DNA of 59,624 nucleotides from Campylobacterota bacterium (lineage in GTDB: Bacteria; Campylobacterota; Campylobacteria; Campylobacterales; Nitratiruptoraceae), in assembly GCA_015494715.1 (NCBI GenBank), contig WGAT01000050.1:1-59624 (forward strand), given 5' to 3'. The notes below the pieces were generated by a model. The model saw only the letters and a program-made list of their open reading frames with translations, made no database searches and was not told the DNA's origin. Positions 1 to 7,772 of the stretch are shown here, piece after piece. Both the position numbers and the translations under genes were made by a program. Every line of letters begins with the position of its first letter. Positions within the stretch are counted from its first letter, which is position 1.

Positions 1-297
1 AAGTTTGTGGAGTTTCTTGAATACAAATGCAAGTGGTATGGAGCAAAACTCATCAAGATAGACAAATTCTATCCAAGCTCTAAAACTTGCAATGTGTGCG
101 GATACAAACTTGATAGTTTGCCACTATCTAAAAGAGAGTGGATATGTCCATTTTGTAACGCAAGACACGATAGAGATATAAACGCAAGCAAAAATATTCT
201 CAACATTGCCTTATCAGGGCAGGGACTGCCTGTAGAGCCTGTGGAGGTGCGCCACGAGGTGACCGTTGAAGCAGGAAGCTCCCGCTATAATCTTTGA
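1..297 (+). CDS. tnpB: TnpB (OrfB) transposon-encoded RNA-guided nuclease, C-terminal part
   Basis: Only the last 98 codons are present; the reading frame is open from base 1 and the real start lies upstream of the window. The fragment shows the C-terminal zinc finger of the family (CNVC, then CPFC about 20 residues later) followed by HDRDINASKN, the third RuvC-like acidic motif (the first Asp is the expected catalytic residue). The remaining tail runs into the right end of the element and stops at TGA 295-297, inside the terminal hairpin. TnpB proteins are RNA-guided DNA nucleases that help maintain the element at its donor site (known for the family). Both zinc-finger pairs and the RuvC Asp are intact, so this end shows no sign of decay, but the rest of the gene cannot be assessed. 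Confidence 0.88.
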   Translation, partial: KFVEFLEYKCKWYGAKLIKIDKFYPSSKTCNVCGYKLDSLPLSKREWICPFCNARHDRDINASKNILNIALSGQGLPVEPVEVRHEVTVEAGSSRYNL

Positions 298-316
298 TTT
301 AGCGGGAGTGGTTCAC
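1..316 (+). mobile_element. IS200/IS605-type element, right-hand portion
   Basis: The window opens inside an insertion sequence of the IS200/IS605 type. What is visible is the 3' end of the tnpB accessory gene (1-297) and a right end with a perfect 9-bp inverted repeat (279-287 with 300-308, loop 288-299), followed by TGGTTCAC at 309-316. A subterminal hairpin next to a short cleavage motif is the known right-end architecture of this family, which transposes as single-stranded DNA without inverted terminal repeats or target duplication. I place the right boundary at 316 by analogy with related ends finishing in TTCAC. No TnpA transposase is in view, so autonomy cannot be judged. In known systems the 3' end of tnpB plus the right end also encodes the guide RNA of TnpB. 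Confidence 0.8.
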
Positions 317-940
317 AAAGTTTATGGAGTGAAAGAAAAGGCGCTTTATATCTCCAATACTTTGGGCAAGGGTTTCTTGAATATCTTGGAGCGTCACGTG
401 GGCCGTAAGCTCCTTTGCGTATTTGAAAAATTGCGGATGTGTCAAGGAGAGCTCGGCAAGAAGTATCGCGCTAAAGAGAAAAAAATAGAAGCGCTCGATC
501 TTTGAGCCTGTTTTGAAGCGTAAGAATTTTGGCAAGAGGTAAAAGCCTTTTTTACAGCAAAAATTTTTGATACCGGCTAGTGTCATAGCGTCGCCTACGA
601 TGTGGAGTACATATCCGACAAAAAATCCTATGGCTAAGAGACGAGGAAGATATTTGGCAAGGACAAGGATGGTCAGAAACATTCCGATAAAGATGATGCC
701 TTGCATCGAATGGGTAAAACCTCGGTGGTGTGTAAAAAGGCTTAAAAGATATGGGATAAAGGGGACTCTTTTGGAGATGAAAGATCTGCTATGGTCTAGA
801 TCGGGCAGCAAAGAGCCCACTGCCACCGTTGCGCCGTACAGGGCTAGGTGTTCCAAAGAGAGGGTATGGTTGAGATAAAGGTACAAGGCGGGCGGCAAAG
901 CGAGGCTTTCTGCAAAAATTATATGGGTTTTAAAAGTCAT
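299..940 (-). CDS. Inner-membrane metal-dependent hydrolase, YdjM/DUF457-like
   Basis: A 213-residue polytopic membrane protein. It carries the conserved polar motifs of the YdjM/DUF457 family of predicted membrane-bound metal-dependent hydrolases: DLDH (about residues 47-50), HHRGFTHS (71-78) and HIVGD (113-117), set between hydrophobic segments at about 12-45, 80-115 and 150-170. The substrate is unknown. I chose the ATG at 938-940 because AAGGAG lies 6 nt upstream; an upstream in-frame start at 964 would overlap the -10 box. The last five codons (VNHSR) and the TAA stop lie inside the IS right end (299-316), so the native C-terminus was replaced when the element inserted. The conserved motifs are upstream of this point, and the protein may still work. 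It faces a small membrane-protein gene divergently. Confidence 0.75.
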   Translation of the reverse strand: MTFKTHIIFAESLALPPALYLYLNHTLSLEHLALYGATVAVGSLLPDLDHSRSFISKRVPFIPYLLSLFTHHRGFTHSMQGIIFIGMFLTILVLAKYLPRLLAIGFFVGYVLHIVGDAMTLAGIKNFCCKKGFYLLPKFLRFKTGSKIERFYFFLFSAILLAELSLTHPQFFKYAKELTAHVTLQDIQETLAQSIGDIKRLFFHSINFVNHSR

Positions 941-963
941 CTCAACTCCTTTTGTTTGGTGCA

Positions 964-969
964 ATTATA
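964..969 (-). promoter_or_regulatory. -10 box for the hydrolase gene
   Basis: TATAAT on the minus strand, about 24 bp upstream of the ATG at 940, with AAGGAG between. No convincing -35 is seen, which is usual for sigma70-type promoters in this phylum. Confidence 0.5.
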
Positions 970-982
970 ACAAGGATGGGAA

Positions 983-1093
983 ATGAAAGAGGTATTCGAT
1001 ACCATAGTAACCGGGGCGTTCGTGCTTTTTATGATCTGGATCGTGGTGGGCTATCATCGTCAAAGGGGGCACCATAAGCGGGATGAAAAGTAA
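983..1093 (+). CDS. Small single-span membrane protein, 36 aa
   Basis: A short ORF too small for routine gene calling. The ATG at 983 has AAGGA 6 nt upstream. The product has one hydrophobic segment (about residues 7-23, TIVTGAFVLFMIWIVVGY) followed by a strongly basic, His-rich cytoplasmic-type tail (HRQRGHHKRDEK). The topology resembles small respiratory accessory subunits such as CcoQ, but there is no oxidase gene nearby and the resemblance is only general. It lies between the divergent hydrolase gene and glyS, which has its own -10 box starting 8 nt after the stop. Good Shine-Dalgarno placement and a clean membrane-protein composition support it as real; function is unknown. Confidence 0.5.
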   Translation: MKEVFDTIVTGAFVLFMIWIVVGYHRQRGHHKRDEK

Positions 1094-1100
1094 AATAGAT

Positions 1101-1106
1101 TACAAT
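1101..1106 (+). promoter_or_regulatory. -10 box upstream of glyS
   Basis: TACAAT on the plus strand, 22 bp before the glyS ATG, in an AT-rich stretch just after the small ORF. It probably drives the glyS-to-ABC-exporter operon. The same hexamer precedes the gene at 9991. Confidence 0.45.
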
Positions 1107-1128
1107 AGCAAGTAAAAAAGGTGCGTTC

Positions 1129-3159
1129 ATGACCCAACCGCTATTGATCGAAATCGGGGTGGAGGAGCTTCCGGCCATCCCTTTTTTGAAAGAGCTGCCA
1201 AATATCGAACCAAAGTGGCAAAAGGTACTCGAAAAGTATGGGCTTGAGAGTGAATTCGAGTTTTACTACACGCCTAGGCGGCTGGTATTGTGGCATCACG
1301 ATTTTCCTACCAAGCAGCCTACTACCTATGAGGAGTTTTTTGGAGCCCCTTTGCATATCGCTTTCAAAGATGGCGAGCCTACCTCTGCTGCGCTTGGATT
1401 TGCGAAAAAATGCGGCGTAAGCGTTGAGGAACTCTCCACTATCAAACGGGGAAAATCCGAAGTACTCTATTACAAAAAGGAGATTAAGGGCAAAGAGTCC
1501 AAAGAGATTGTGCCCCAGATGGTCGATGAGTGGCTAAAGTCTTTGGATTTTGGCAAATCGATGCGTTGGGGCAGTCTTAAAGAGGAGTTTATCCGACCCA
1601 TTCGTTGGGGTATTATCGCTTTGGACCAGCATTTCATCGAAGCCAAGCTCTATGGCATCACCACCTCCAACTCTACTTATGTGCACAGAAGCGTCTCTAC
1701 CGATCCAGTCTGTATCGATGGGCCCAAGGACTATTTTGAGCGGCTTAAAAATGGTGGTGTGATCCTTTATCCCGATGCTAGGTATGAAAAGATCGATACG
1801 GAATTTGCCCAAATGGAAAAAGAGGGGATAGTGATTGAGAGGGACGAGGAGCTGTTAGCCGAAGTAGTGGCGATCACCGAGTTTCCCACAGCACTCAAAG
1901 GGGGATTCGAGGAGCGCTTTTTGGAGCTGCCGCCTGAGGTGATTATCACGAGTATGAAAGAGCATCAGCGCTATTTCCCTCTTTTTAAAGATGGCAGACT
2001 ACAAAACGCCTTTGTCGTGGTTTCCAACGCTTTTACGGAGGATTTTAGTGTAATCGTTAAAGGAAACGAGCGTGTACTTCGGGCTAGGCTAAGCGACGCG
2101 CTCTTTTTTTGGCAAAACGATCTTAAAAGAGGGCTCGATTTCGAGGGGCTTGAAGAGGTAGTTTTTATGGACTCTTTGGGTAGCCTTTTTGACAAGGAGG
2201 TGCGAGAGCTCAAGATTGCCCAGTATCTTTTGGAAAAGTATCAAAAGCTCTTTAGCGAACCAGGTGTGGCCAAGGCTTTGATGGAGCGAGCCGTGATGCT
2301 TAGTTACGCCGATCTGCTGACTGAGATGGTCTATGAGTTTACGGAGCTTCAAGGGATCATGGGCTACTACTATGCCCTCAAGCAAGGAGAAGACGAGCAG
2401 GTGGCGTTGGCTATCAAGGAGCAGTATCTGCCAAAAGGGGAGGAGAGCGAGCTGCCAAGCACGCTTTTTAGCGCTATCGTGGCCCTTGCTAAAAAGCTCG
2501 ATACTTTGATGGCGCTTTTTAGTATCGGCAAGATCCCCACAGGATCACGAGATCCTTTTGGTTTGCGGCGTGCCGCCAACGGGGTGATACGAATCGTTTT
2601 GGAGTATGGGCTTGATTTTGATCTTGGCCAAATCTTTGAGGATCTAAAAGATGAGTACAAGCCCTTTGATATCAAAAAGCTGGAGGAGTTTTTCATCGAG
2701 CGACTCTATCAATTCTATGACCTCAACCCCTCCATTATCAAAGCGGTGGTAGAGAGCGGGGAGCGTAATCTGTTAGAGTTGGACAAAAAGATCAAAGCTT
2801 TGGCCCAGATCGTCCAAAGCAGCGATTTCAAAGAGGTCTTTACCACTTTCAAACGAGTGGCCAATATCGTCAAAGATGTGGATACCTCTCAATCGACTCC
2901 TGTGGATGAGGGACTTTTTCAAAGCGAGTATGAAAAAAATCTTTGGGAGCGTTTTAAAAAAGTGCGTCAAAAAGAGTATACAAGTTATGAAGAGCGGCTC
3001 GATGCTCTCTTTGGACTCAAGCACGATATCGATCTCTTTTTCGATCATGTTTTAGTCAATGCCGAAGATGAAAAGCTGCGGGTCAATAGAAAAAATCTTA
3101 TCGCTTCGATTTATAAGGAGTTTAAAAAGATCGCCGATATCAAAGAGATAACCTCCTAA
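1129..3159 (+). CDS. glyS: Glycine--tRNA ligase beta subunit
   Basis: Beta subunit of the alpha2beta2-type bacterial glycyl-tRNA synthetase, which charges tRNA-Gly in the cytoplasm. The 676-residue product starts with the hallmark LLIEIGVEELPA and contains further family blocks such as YTPRRLVLW (about 47-55), SMRWG, the RPIRW segment, ITSMKEHQRYFPLF (about 281-294) and GSRDPFGLRRAANG (about 471-484). Length is typical for the family. It starts at ATG 1129. The alpha subunit gene glyQ is not in the window, so the two subunits are encoded apart, as in Campylobacter. The stop codon directly abuts the ATG of the following FAD oxidoreductase, so the two are probably co-transcribed and translationally coupled. 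Confidence 0.97.
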   Translation: MTQPLLIEIGVEELPAIPFLKELPNIEPKWQKVLEKYGLESEFEFYYTPRRLVLWHHDFPTKQPTTYEEFFGAPLHIAFKDGEPTSAALGFAKKCGVSVEELSTIKRGKSEVLYYKKEIKGKESKEIVPQMVDEWLKSLDFGKSMRWGSLKEEFIRPIRWGIIALDQHFIEAKLYGITTSNSTYVHRSVSTDPVCIDGPKDYFERLKNGGVILYPDARYEKIDTEFAQMEKEGIVIERDEELLAEVVAITEFPTALKGGFEERFLELPPEVIITSMKEHQRYFPLFKDGRLQNAFVVVSNAFTEDFSVIVKGNERVLRARLSDALFFWQNDLKRGLDFEGLEEVVFMDSLGSLFDKEVRELKIAQYLLEKYQKLFSEPGVAKALMERAVMLSYADLLTEMVYEFTELQGIMGYYYALKQGEDEQVALAIKEQYLPKGEESELPSTLFSAIVALAKKLDTLMALFSIGKIPTGSRDPFGLRRAANGVIRIVLEYGLDFDLGQIFEDLKDEYKPFDIKKLEEFFIERLYQFYDLNPSIIKAVVESGERNLLELDKKIKALAQIVQSSDFKEVFTTFKRVANIVKDVDTSQSTPVDEGLFQSEYEKNLWERFKKVRQKEYTSYEERLDALFGLKHDIDLFFDHVLVNAEDEKLRVNRKNLIASIYKEFKKIADIKEITS

Positions 3160-4176
3160 ATGTATGACTTCATTGTCGTGGGTGCTGGAAGTGCCGGAGC
3201 CCACACCGCCTACTTTTTGGCTAGATATGGCGCAAAAGTGGCGGTGGTGGAGCAGTATGCAGTCGGGGCTGGAGGAAGCGGGGCGGCGGGAGCCTTTATC
3301 TCGCCTCGTATTGGCAAAGGGGGCCCCATACAGCGCTGGACCAACGAAGCTTTTCGATATTGCATCGATTTTTATAAAGACTCTCCCAACTTTTATCCTA
3401 CCGGTCTGCTGCGACTGCCAAAAGATGGTGAAGATTTTTCAAAAACGATAATGGATGTTAAATATAAGCCAAAAGATGGGGGCTTTTTCTTTCCCCAAGC
3501 AGGAGTTCTCAAAGCCAAATCCCATCTTGAGGCTTTATTAAAAGATATCGATGTGATCTATACCAAGGCTTATCCTAAGTTTGGTAACGGCGTGGTTGAG
3601 GTGGCGGGACGAAAAGCCAAGCATCTGATCCTAGCTACTGGAGCGTGGGATGAGTTGCTGGATGTGAAGTATTTGCGTATCGACAAGACCAGCGGGGTGC
3701 GGTTCGATCTGCGAAGCGATCTGGCTTTGCCCTATTCGATCCACAAAAAGGTCTCCATCTCGGCCAATCTGGATGGGATTGTCAGCATCGGGGCCACTCA
3801 CCAGCGTCTGGATAGTCCCTCCCGGCCTCAGCCGCCTTCTATGCTCTTTGAAGAGGCCAAGAAAATGGTGGGAGAGTTTTCGTACGAAATAGAGCAGATG
3901 TATTGTGGGGTACGCAGCAGCGTCAACGACCATTTACCTATCGTAGGAGAGCTTGCCAGTGAGCTGCCAAAGATAAAAAGCTTCAAAAATTTTGATTTTG
4001 GCCAAATCCCAAAAAGAAATGTCTCCATCATTGGGGGATTTGGTGGCAGGGGATTTGTCTTTGGTCCCTTTGTTGGCGATATGCTCGCAAAACACCTTAT
4101 TCATAACGAGCCGATACCCAAGGAGCTGGATGTGGATCGGTATGTAGTGCGATATCTAAAAAAAGGAAGAGTATGA
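3160..4176 (+). CDS. FAD-dependent oxidoreductase, DAO/glycine-oxidase family
   Basis: A 338-residue flavoprotein. The N-terminus has the dinucleotide-binding fingerprint DFIVVGAGSAGAHTAYFLA, followed by VAVVEQ for ribose binding (about residues 28-33). A C-terminal IIGGFGGRGFVFGPFVG (about 287-303) matches the second FAD-contacting glycine-rich motif of D-amino-acid-oxidase-type (DadA, MnmC C-domain, glycine oxidase) enzymes. The substrate is not predictable; there is no fused methyltransferase domain as in MnmC. It sits between glyS and hemH, abutting the former and overlapping the latter by 4 nt (ATGA). A second ORF in another frame at its start is a shadow. Functional candidates are an amine or amino-acid oxidase or a tRNA-modification oxidase; the family assignment is safe, the role is not. 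Confidence 0.85.
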   Translation: MYDFIVVGAGSAGAHTAYFLARYGAKVAVVEQYAVGAGGSGAAGAFISPRIGKGGPIQRWTNEAFRYCIDFYKDSPNFYPTGLLRLPKDGEDFSKTIMDVKYKPKDGGFFFPQAGVLKAKSHLEALLKDIDVIYTKAYPKFGNGVVEVAGRKAKHLILATGAWDELLDVKYLRIDKTSGVRFDLRSDLALPYSIHKKVSISANLDGIVSIGATHQRLDSPSRPQPPSMLFEEAKKMVGEFSYEIEQMYCGVRSSVNDHLPIVGELASELPKIKSFKNFDFGQIPKRNVSIIGGFGGRGFVFGPFVGDMLAKHLIHNEPIPKELDVDRYVVRYLKKGRV

Positions 4177-5102
4177 GAGGATTGGTGCTTTTGAATATGG
4201 GCGGACCAAACAACTTGGACGAAGTGGAGCTCTTTTTGAAAAATATGTTCAACGATCCCAACATCTTACCCATCAAAAACGAGCTGCTTCGACGCTTTGT
4301 GGCCTATGCCATCACCACGGGGCGCAAAAAGGGGGCCAGAAGCAACTATGAGCGCTTAGGTGGCCAAAGCCCTCTAAATTTCTACACCGATAGATTGATC
4401 CAAAAGCTCCAAAAGCGCCTACCCGATACTTTTGTCACTAAAGCGATGCGTTATACGCCGCCCTTTGCGAAAGAAGCGATCAAAGAGCTGATGGTCAGAA
4501 ACATCAAAGAGGTCCATTTGCTGCCTCTGTATCCCCACTACTCCACCACCACGACCAAATCGAGTCTGGAAGATTTTTACAATACGGCAAAGGGAGTGGG
4601 GTATCACGCCAGATTGCACGATATCGCCAATTTCTACCAAGAGCCCTTGTTCAACCAAGCGATTATCGAGCGAATCGAAGAGGCGATGGAGGGAAGAGAT
4701 CCAAAACAGTTCGATCTGATCTTTAGCGCCCACTCCTTGCCCCAAAGTATCGTCAAGCGGGGCGACCCCTATCCTTTTGAAGTGCAAGAGCATATCAAGA
4801 TACTGAAAAACATGATCGGTGAACGCTTTCGTGATGTCCATCTAGCCTACCAGTCCAAGCTAGGACCCGTGAAGTGGCTAGAGCCAAGCTTGGAGGAGAA
4901 GCTAAAGAGCCTACAAAACAAAAAGGTGCTAGTCTATCCCATCTCTTTTGTATTGGATAACTCCGAAACGGAGTTCGAGCTGCATATTGAGTACAAAGAG
5001 ATCGCCAAAAAGTTGGGCTTTGAGGAGTATATCGTAGCCAGATGTCCCAACGATAGCGATACTTTCGTGGAGGCTTTGGCCAAGATCTACCAAAGGATGT
5101 GA
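4173..5102 (+). CDS. hemH: Ferrochelatase
   Basis: Inserts Fe2+ into protoporphyrin IX, the last step of protoheme synthesis, at or near the inner membrane. The 309-residue protein opens with GLVLLNMGGPNNLDEV and has the conserved YPHYSTTTT region (about 124-132), the metal-site His in FSAHSLPQ (about 189-196), the YQSKLGPVKWLEP block, and the acidic patch NSETEFELHIEY that contains the second metal-facing Glu. Length is normal. Its ATG overlaps the preceding oxidoreductase stop by 4 nt, and the deacetylase-like gene begins 2 nt after its stop, so it belongs to the glyS transcription unit. A complete haem pathway fits a respiring organism. Confidence 0.97.
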   Translation: MRGLVLLNMGGPNNLDEVELFLKNMFNDPNILPIKNELLRRFVAYAITTGRKKGARSNYERLGGQSPLNFYTDRLIQKLQKRLPDTFVTKAMRYTPPFAKEAIKELMVRNIKEVHLLPLYPHYSTTTTKSSLEDFYNTAKGVGYHARLHDIANFYQEPLFNQAIIERIEEAMEGRDPKQFDLIFSAHSLPQSIVKRGDPYPFEVQEHIKILKNMIGERFRDVHLAYQSKLGPVKWLEPSLEEKLKSLQNKKVLVYPISFVLDNSETEFELHIEYKEIAKKLGFEEYIVARCPNDSDTFVEALAKIYQRM

Positions 5103-5103
5103 A

Positions 5104-6006
5104 ATGACGGGCTATATCTATGATCCTATCTTTACACTGCACGGCAGCGACGAACATATAGAAAACCGCTTTCGAGTAGAGCGAATCCATGAGGTGGCCC
5201 AGCACTTTCCACTTGTGCGCTATCCTATCAAAAAAGCCGGCAAAGAGGAGCTCTCCTGGATTCACGATCCAAACTATGTGGAGTGGGTAGAGCGAGCCTA
5301 TGAGGAGGGGTATCGCTTCATTCTCAACGAGGATACCTTGCTTACTCCAAGAAGCTTCGAAGTGGCCAGCTTTGCCGCAGGCTCTACGATGCCCATCATC
5401 GACGCCTTTGCAAAAGGTGAGATAAAAAACGCTTTTTTAAATATCCGTCCTCCAGGACACCACGCCGAGCGAAAGATGGGGCAGGGCTTTTGTATATTCA
5501 ACAACATAGCCCTCATGGCCAGATATGCCCAATACAAAGGCTTTACGAAAGTTTTGATCGTCGATTTCGATGTTCATCATGGCAACGGGACGCAAGATAT
5601 CTTTTATACCGACGATACGGTCTGCTATTTTAGCACCCATGAAAAGAACAACTACCCCTATTTTACAGGCAGTGTAGAAGAGATCGGCGAGGGCAGGGGC
5701 AAAGGCTACAACATCAATCGCCCTTATGGGGACTACTGCACGGACGAGGAGCTATTAGCTCTGTACGAGGATCTGCCGGGATGGTTTGATTTTGACATTA
5801 TGCTGGTGAGTGCCGGGTACGATCTGATGAAAGATGAAGCCATTTCTACGGCTCAGATCACCTTCGATGGGCTAAGGACTTTGGTGCGCCGTCTTTTGGA
5901 TTTCGCCGGCGACAAGCCTATCGCTTTTGTGCTTGAGGGTGGGTACAATCTAAATAGTTTGGCCAAAAGTGTGGAGGTGACGCTAGAGGAGCTTAGCGGT
6001 GTATGA
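5104..6006 (+). CDS. Histone-deacetylase-superfamily Zn-dependent hydrolase
   Basis: A 300-residue member of the arginase-deacetylase fold, related to AcuC, acetylpolyamine amidohydrolases and bacterial HDAC-like proteins. The catalytic His pair is in RPPGHHAER (119-120), Zn ligands are Asp156 and His158 in VDFDVHHGNGTQ, the third Zn-binding Asp is in SAGYD (about 239), and the catalytic Tyr is in EGGYN near the C-terminus. All expected active-site residues are present. Bacterial relatives remove acetyl or other acyl groups from small molecules or lysines; the substrate here is not known. It lies in a string with hemH upstream and an ABC exporter downstream, whose GTG start overlaps this stop by 8 nt. 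Confidence 0.9.
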   Translation: MTGYIYDPIFTLHGSDEHIENRFRVERIHEVAQHFPLVRYPIKKAGKEELSWIHDPNYVEWVERAYEEGYRFILNEDTLLTPRSFEVASFAAGSTMPIIDAFAKGEIKNAFLNIRPPGHHAERKMGQGFCIFNNIALMARYAQYKGFTKVLIVDFDVHHGNGTQDIFYTDDTVCYFSTHEKNNYPYFTGSVEEIGEGRGKGYNINRPYGDYCTDEELLALYEDLPGWFDFDIMLVSAGYDLMKDEAISTAQITFDGLRTLVRRLLDFAGDKPIAFVLEGGYNLNSLAKSVEVTLEELSGV

Positions 6007-7750
6007 TTGGCGAAAAATTTATCAAATGGTGATAGCCCATAGGCGAGCTTTCATCCTCGTACAGCTCTTGGCACTTTTGGCTACTATCGTCAGTATTCCC
6101 ACACCGCTTTTGATGCCGCTGCTCGTAGATGAGGTATTGCTGCACAAGCCGGGCAGACTCATCGAGACAATCCAAGCGCTTTTTGGAAACGGCACCCCCT
6201 TTTTTTATACGATGGTGGTGCTGGCTATCACTCTTTTTTTGCGGGGCACATATGTACTTTTTCAAGTACTACAAGCCAAAACTTTCCAGCAAATATCCAA
6301 AGATATCACCTATGAGATACGCAAAAAAGTGCTTAGCCATTTGCAAGGAGTCTCGATGGAGGAGTATGAGAGTCTTGGCAGTGGCAAGGTGGCCTCAAGG
6401 CTTGTCACCGATATCGATACGATTGATAACTTTTTGAGCGCTAGTATCAGCAAGCTACTCGTATCGGTGCTCACCTTGGTGGGGGTTTGTGTGGTGCTTT
6501 TGCTCATTCATTGGCAGCTGGCTCTTTTCATCATCTTTCTCAATCCTTTGGTAGTACTCTTTTCGGCTAAGATGGCCAGAGGCGTAGCAAGGCTGAAAAA
6601 AGAGCAAAATCGTTTGACGGAAGTCTTTCAAAACGCTTTGGTGGAGACTTTGGAGGTGTTCGAGCAGATCAGAGCCGCCAATAAAGAGGAGTACTTTTTG
6701 GCCAAGCTTTTGCATCTGGCAAAAGAGCTCAAGGAGCGCTCTATCGATTACGCTTACAAAAGCGATGCGGCGGCAAGAGTGAGTTTTTTGATCTTTGTGG
6801 CGGGCTTTGAAGTTTTTCGAGCGGCCGGTATTGTTACCGTAGCCTACAGCGATCTGAGTATCGGACTTATGATGGCGATTTTTGGATATTTGTGGTTTAT
6901 GATGACACCGATCCAAGAGATCATCAATATCCAGTATGCCAAAAGAAGTGCGGATGTGGCTTTGCAGCGTATTAATGAGTTATTGCGATTGCATCCAGAG
7001 CCACGATTTCCCCACGAGGCCAACCCCTTTGAGGAGGATAAGCCCATTGAGATAATAGTGGATCATCTCACTTTTGCATATCCTGCTAAAGAGCCGGTAT
7101 TAAAGGATCTTAGCCTTACTATTCCAGCAGGTAAAATAAGTGCGATTGTAGGTGCCAGCGGAAGCGGGAAAACGACGCTCGCTCGTCTTCTTGTTGGGTT
7201 TTATGCTCCTCAAGAGGGGGATATCTTGTACAACAAGATATCCTATCGACGCATAGGATTGGATGTGATCCGTCAAAATGTGGCGTTGGTATTGCAAACG
7301 CCCGTACTTTTTAACGATACGATTTTATTTAATGTAACGCTGGGGCGAGAGTATCCCAAAGAGCGTATCATCGAGGCTTTGAAAATGGCTCAGATTTATG
7401 ATTTGGTGCGGCATTTGCCAGATGGATTGCAAACGATCGTAGGAAGAAGCGGCGTGCGCTTAAGCGGAGGAGAGCGTCAGCGTATCGCAATCGCTCGTAT
7501 GATACTCCAAGACCCAAAAGTCGTTATCTTGGACGAATCTACTTCGGCTTTGGATATGGAGACGGAACGACTGCTCTTTTGCGCTTTGGAGAAGTTTTTG
7601 AGTAAACGCACGACTATCCTCATCGCCCATCGGCCCAGTACGATTGAAAAGGCTGATATACTCTTTTTTCTCAAAGAGGGTAAACTCCAAGGAGAGATGA
7701 GTTTTGAGGAGTATAAAGAAAAATCAAGGCAAAATTTGTGTATACTATAA
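5999..7750 (+). CDS. ABC exporter, fused membrane and ATPase domains (MsbA-like)
   Basis: A 583-residue half-transporter: six predicted membrane helices in the first 310 residues, then the ATPase domain. Visible motifs are Walker A GASGSGKT (about 384-391), Q-loop QTPVLF, signature LSGGERQRIAIARM (about 486-499), Walker B VVILDES (about 507-513), D-loop SALD and the switch His in IAHRP. This is the type IV exporter architecture used by MsbA, LmrA and peptide exporters. Substrate is unknown; a lipid or lipid A flippase role is possible but is not shown by the sequence. I chose GTG 5999 because GAGGAG is correctly spaced and the alternative internal ATG would cut into the conserved N-terminus. 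It overlaps the deacetylase gene by 8 nt. Confidence 0.9.
   Translation: MYDWRKIYQMVIAHRRAFILVQLLALLATIVSIPTPLLMPLLVDEVLLHKPGRLIETIQALFGNGTPFFYTMVVLAITLFLRGTYVLFQVLQAKTFQQISKDITYEIRKKVLSHLQGVSMEEYESLGSGKVASRLVTDIDTIDNFLSASISKLLVSVLTLVGVCVVLLLIHWQLALFIIFLNPLVVLFSAKMARGVARLKKEQNRLTEVFQNALVETLEVFEQIRAANKEEYFLAKLLHLAKELKERSIDYAYKSDAAARVSFLIFVAGFEVFRAAGIVTVAYSDLSIGLMMAIFGYLWFMMTPIQEIINIQYAKRSADVALQRINELLRLHPEPRFPHEANPFEEDKPIEIIVDHLTFAYPAKEPVLKDLSLTIPAGKISAIVGASGSGKTTLARLLVGFYAPQEGDILYNKISYRRIGLDVIRQNVALVLQTPVLFNDTILFNVTLGREYPKERIIEALKMAQIYDLVRHLPDGLQTIVGRSGVRLSGGERQRIAIARMILQDPKVVILDESTSALDMETERLLFCALEKFLSKRTTILIAHRPSTIEKADILFFLKEGKLQGEMSFEEYKEKSRQNLCIL
7741..7746 (+). promoter_or_regulatory. Possible -10 box within the 3' end of the ABC gene
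   Basis: TATACT preceded by TTGTG, 26 bp upstream of the acidic-protein ATG at 7773. It may give the acidic-protein gene its own transcription in addition to read-through from the exporter gene. Weak evidence. Confidence 0.25.
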
Positions 7751-7772
7751 AAAATCTCTTAAAAGGATTGCT

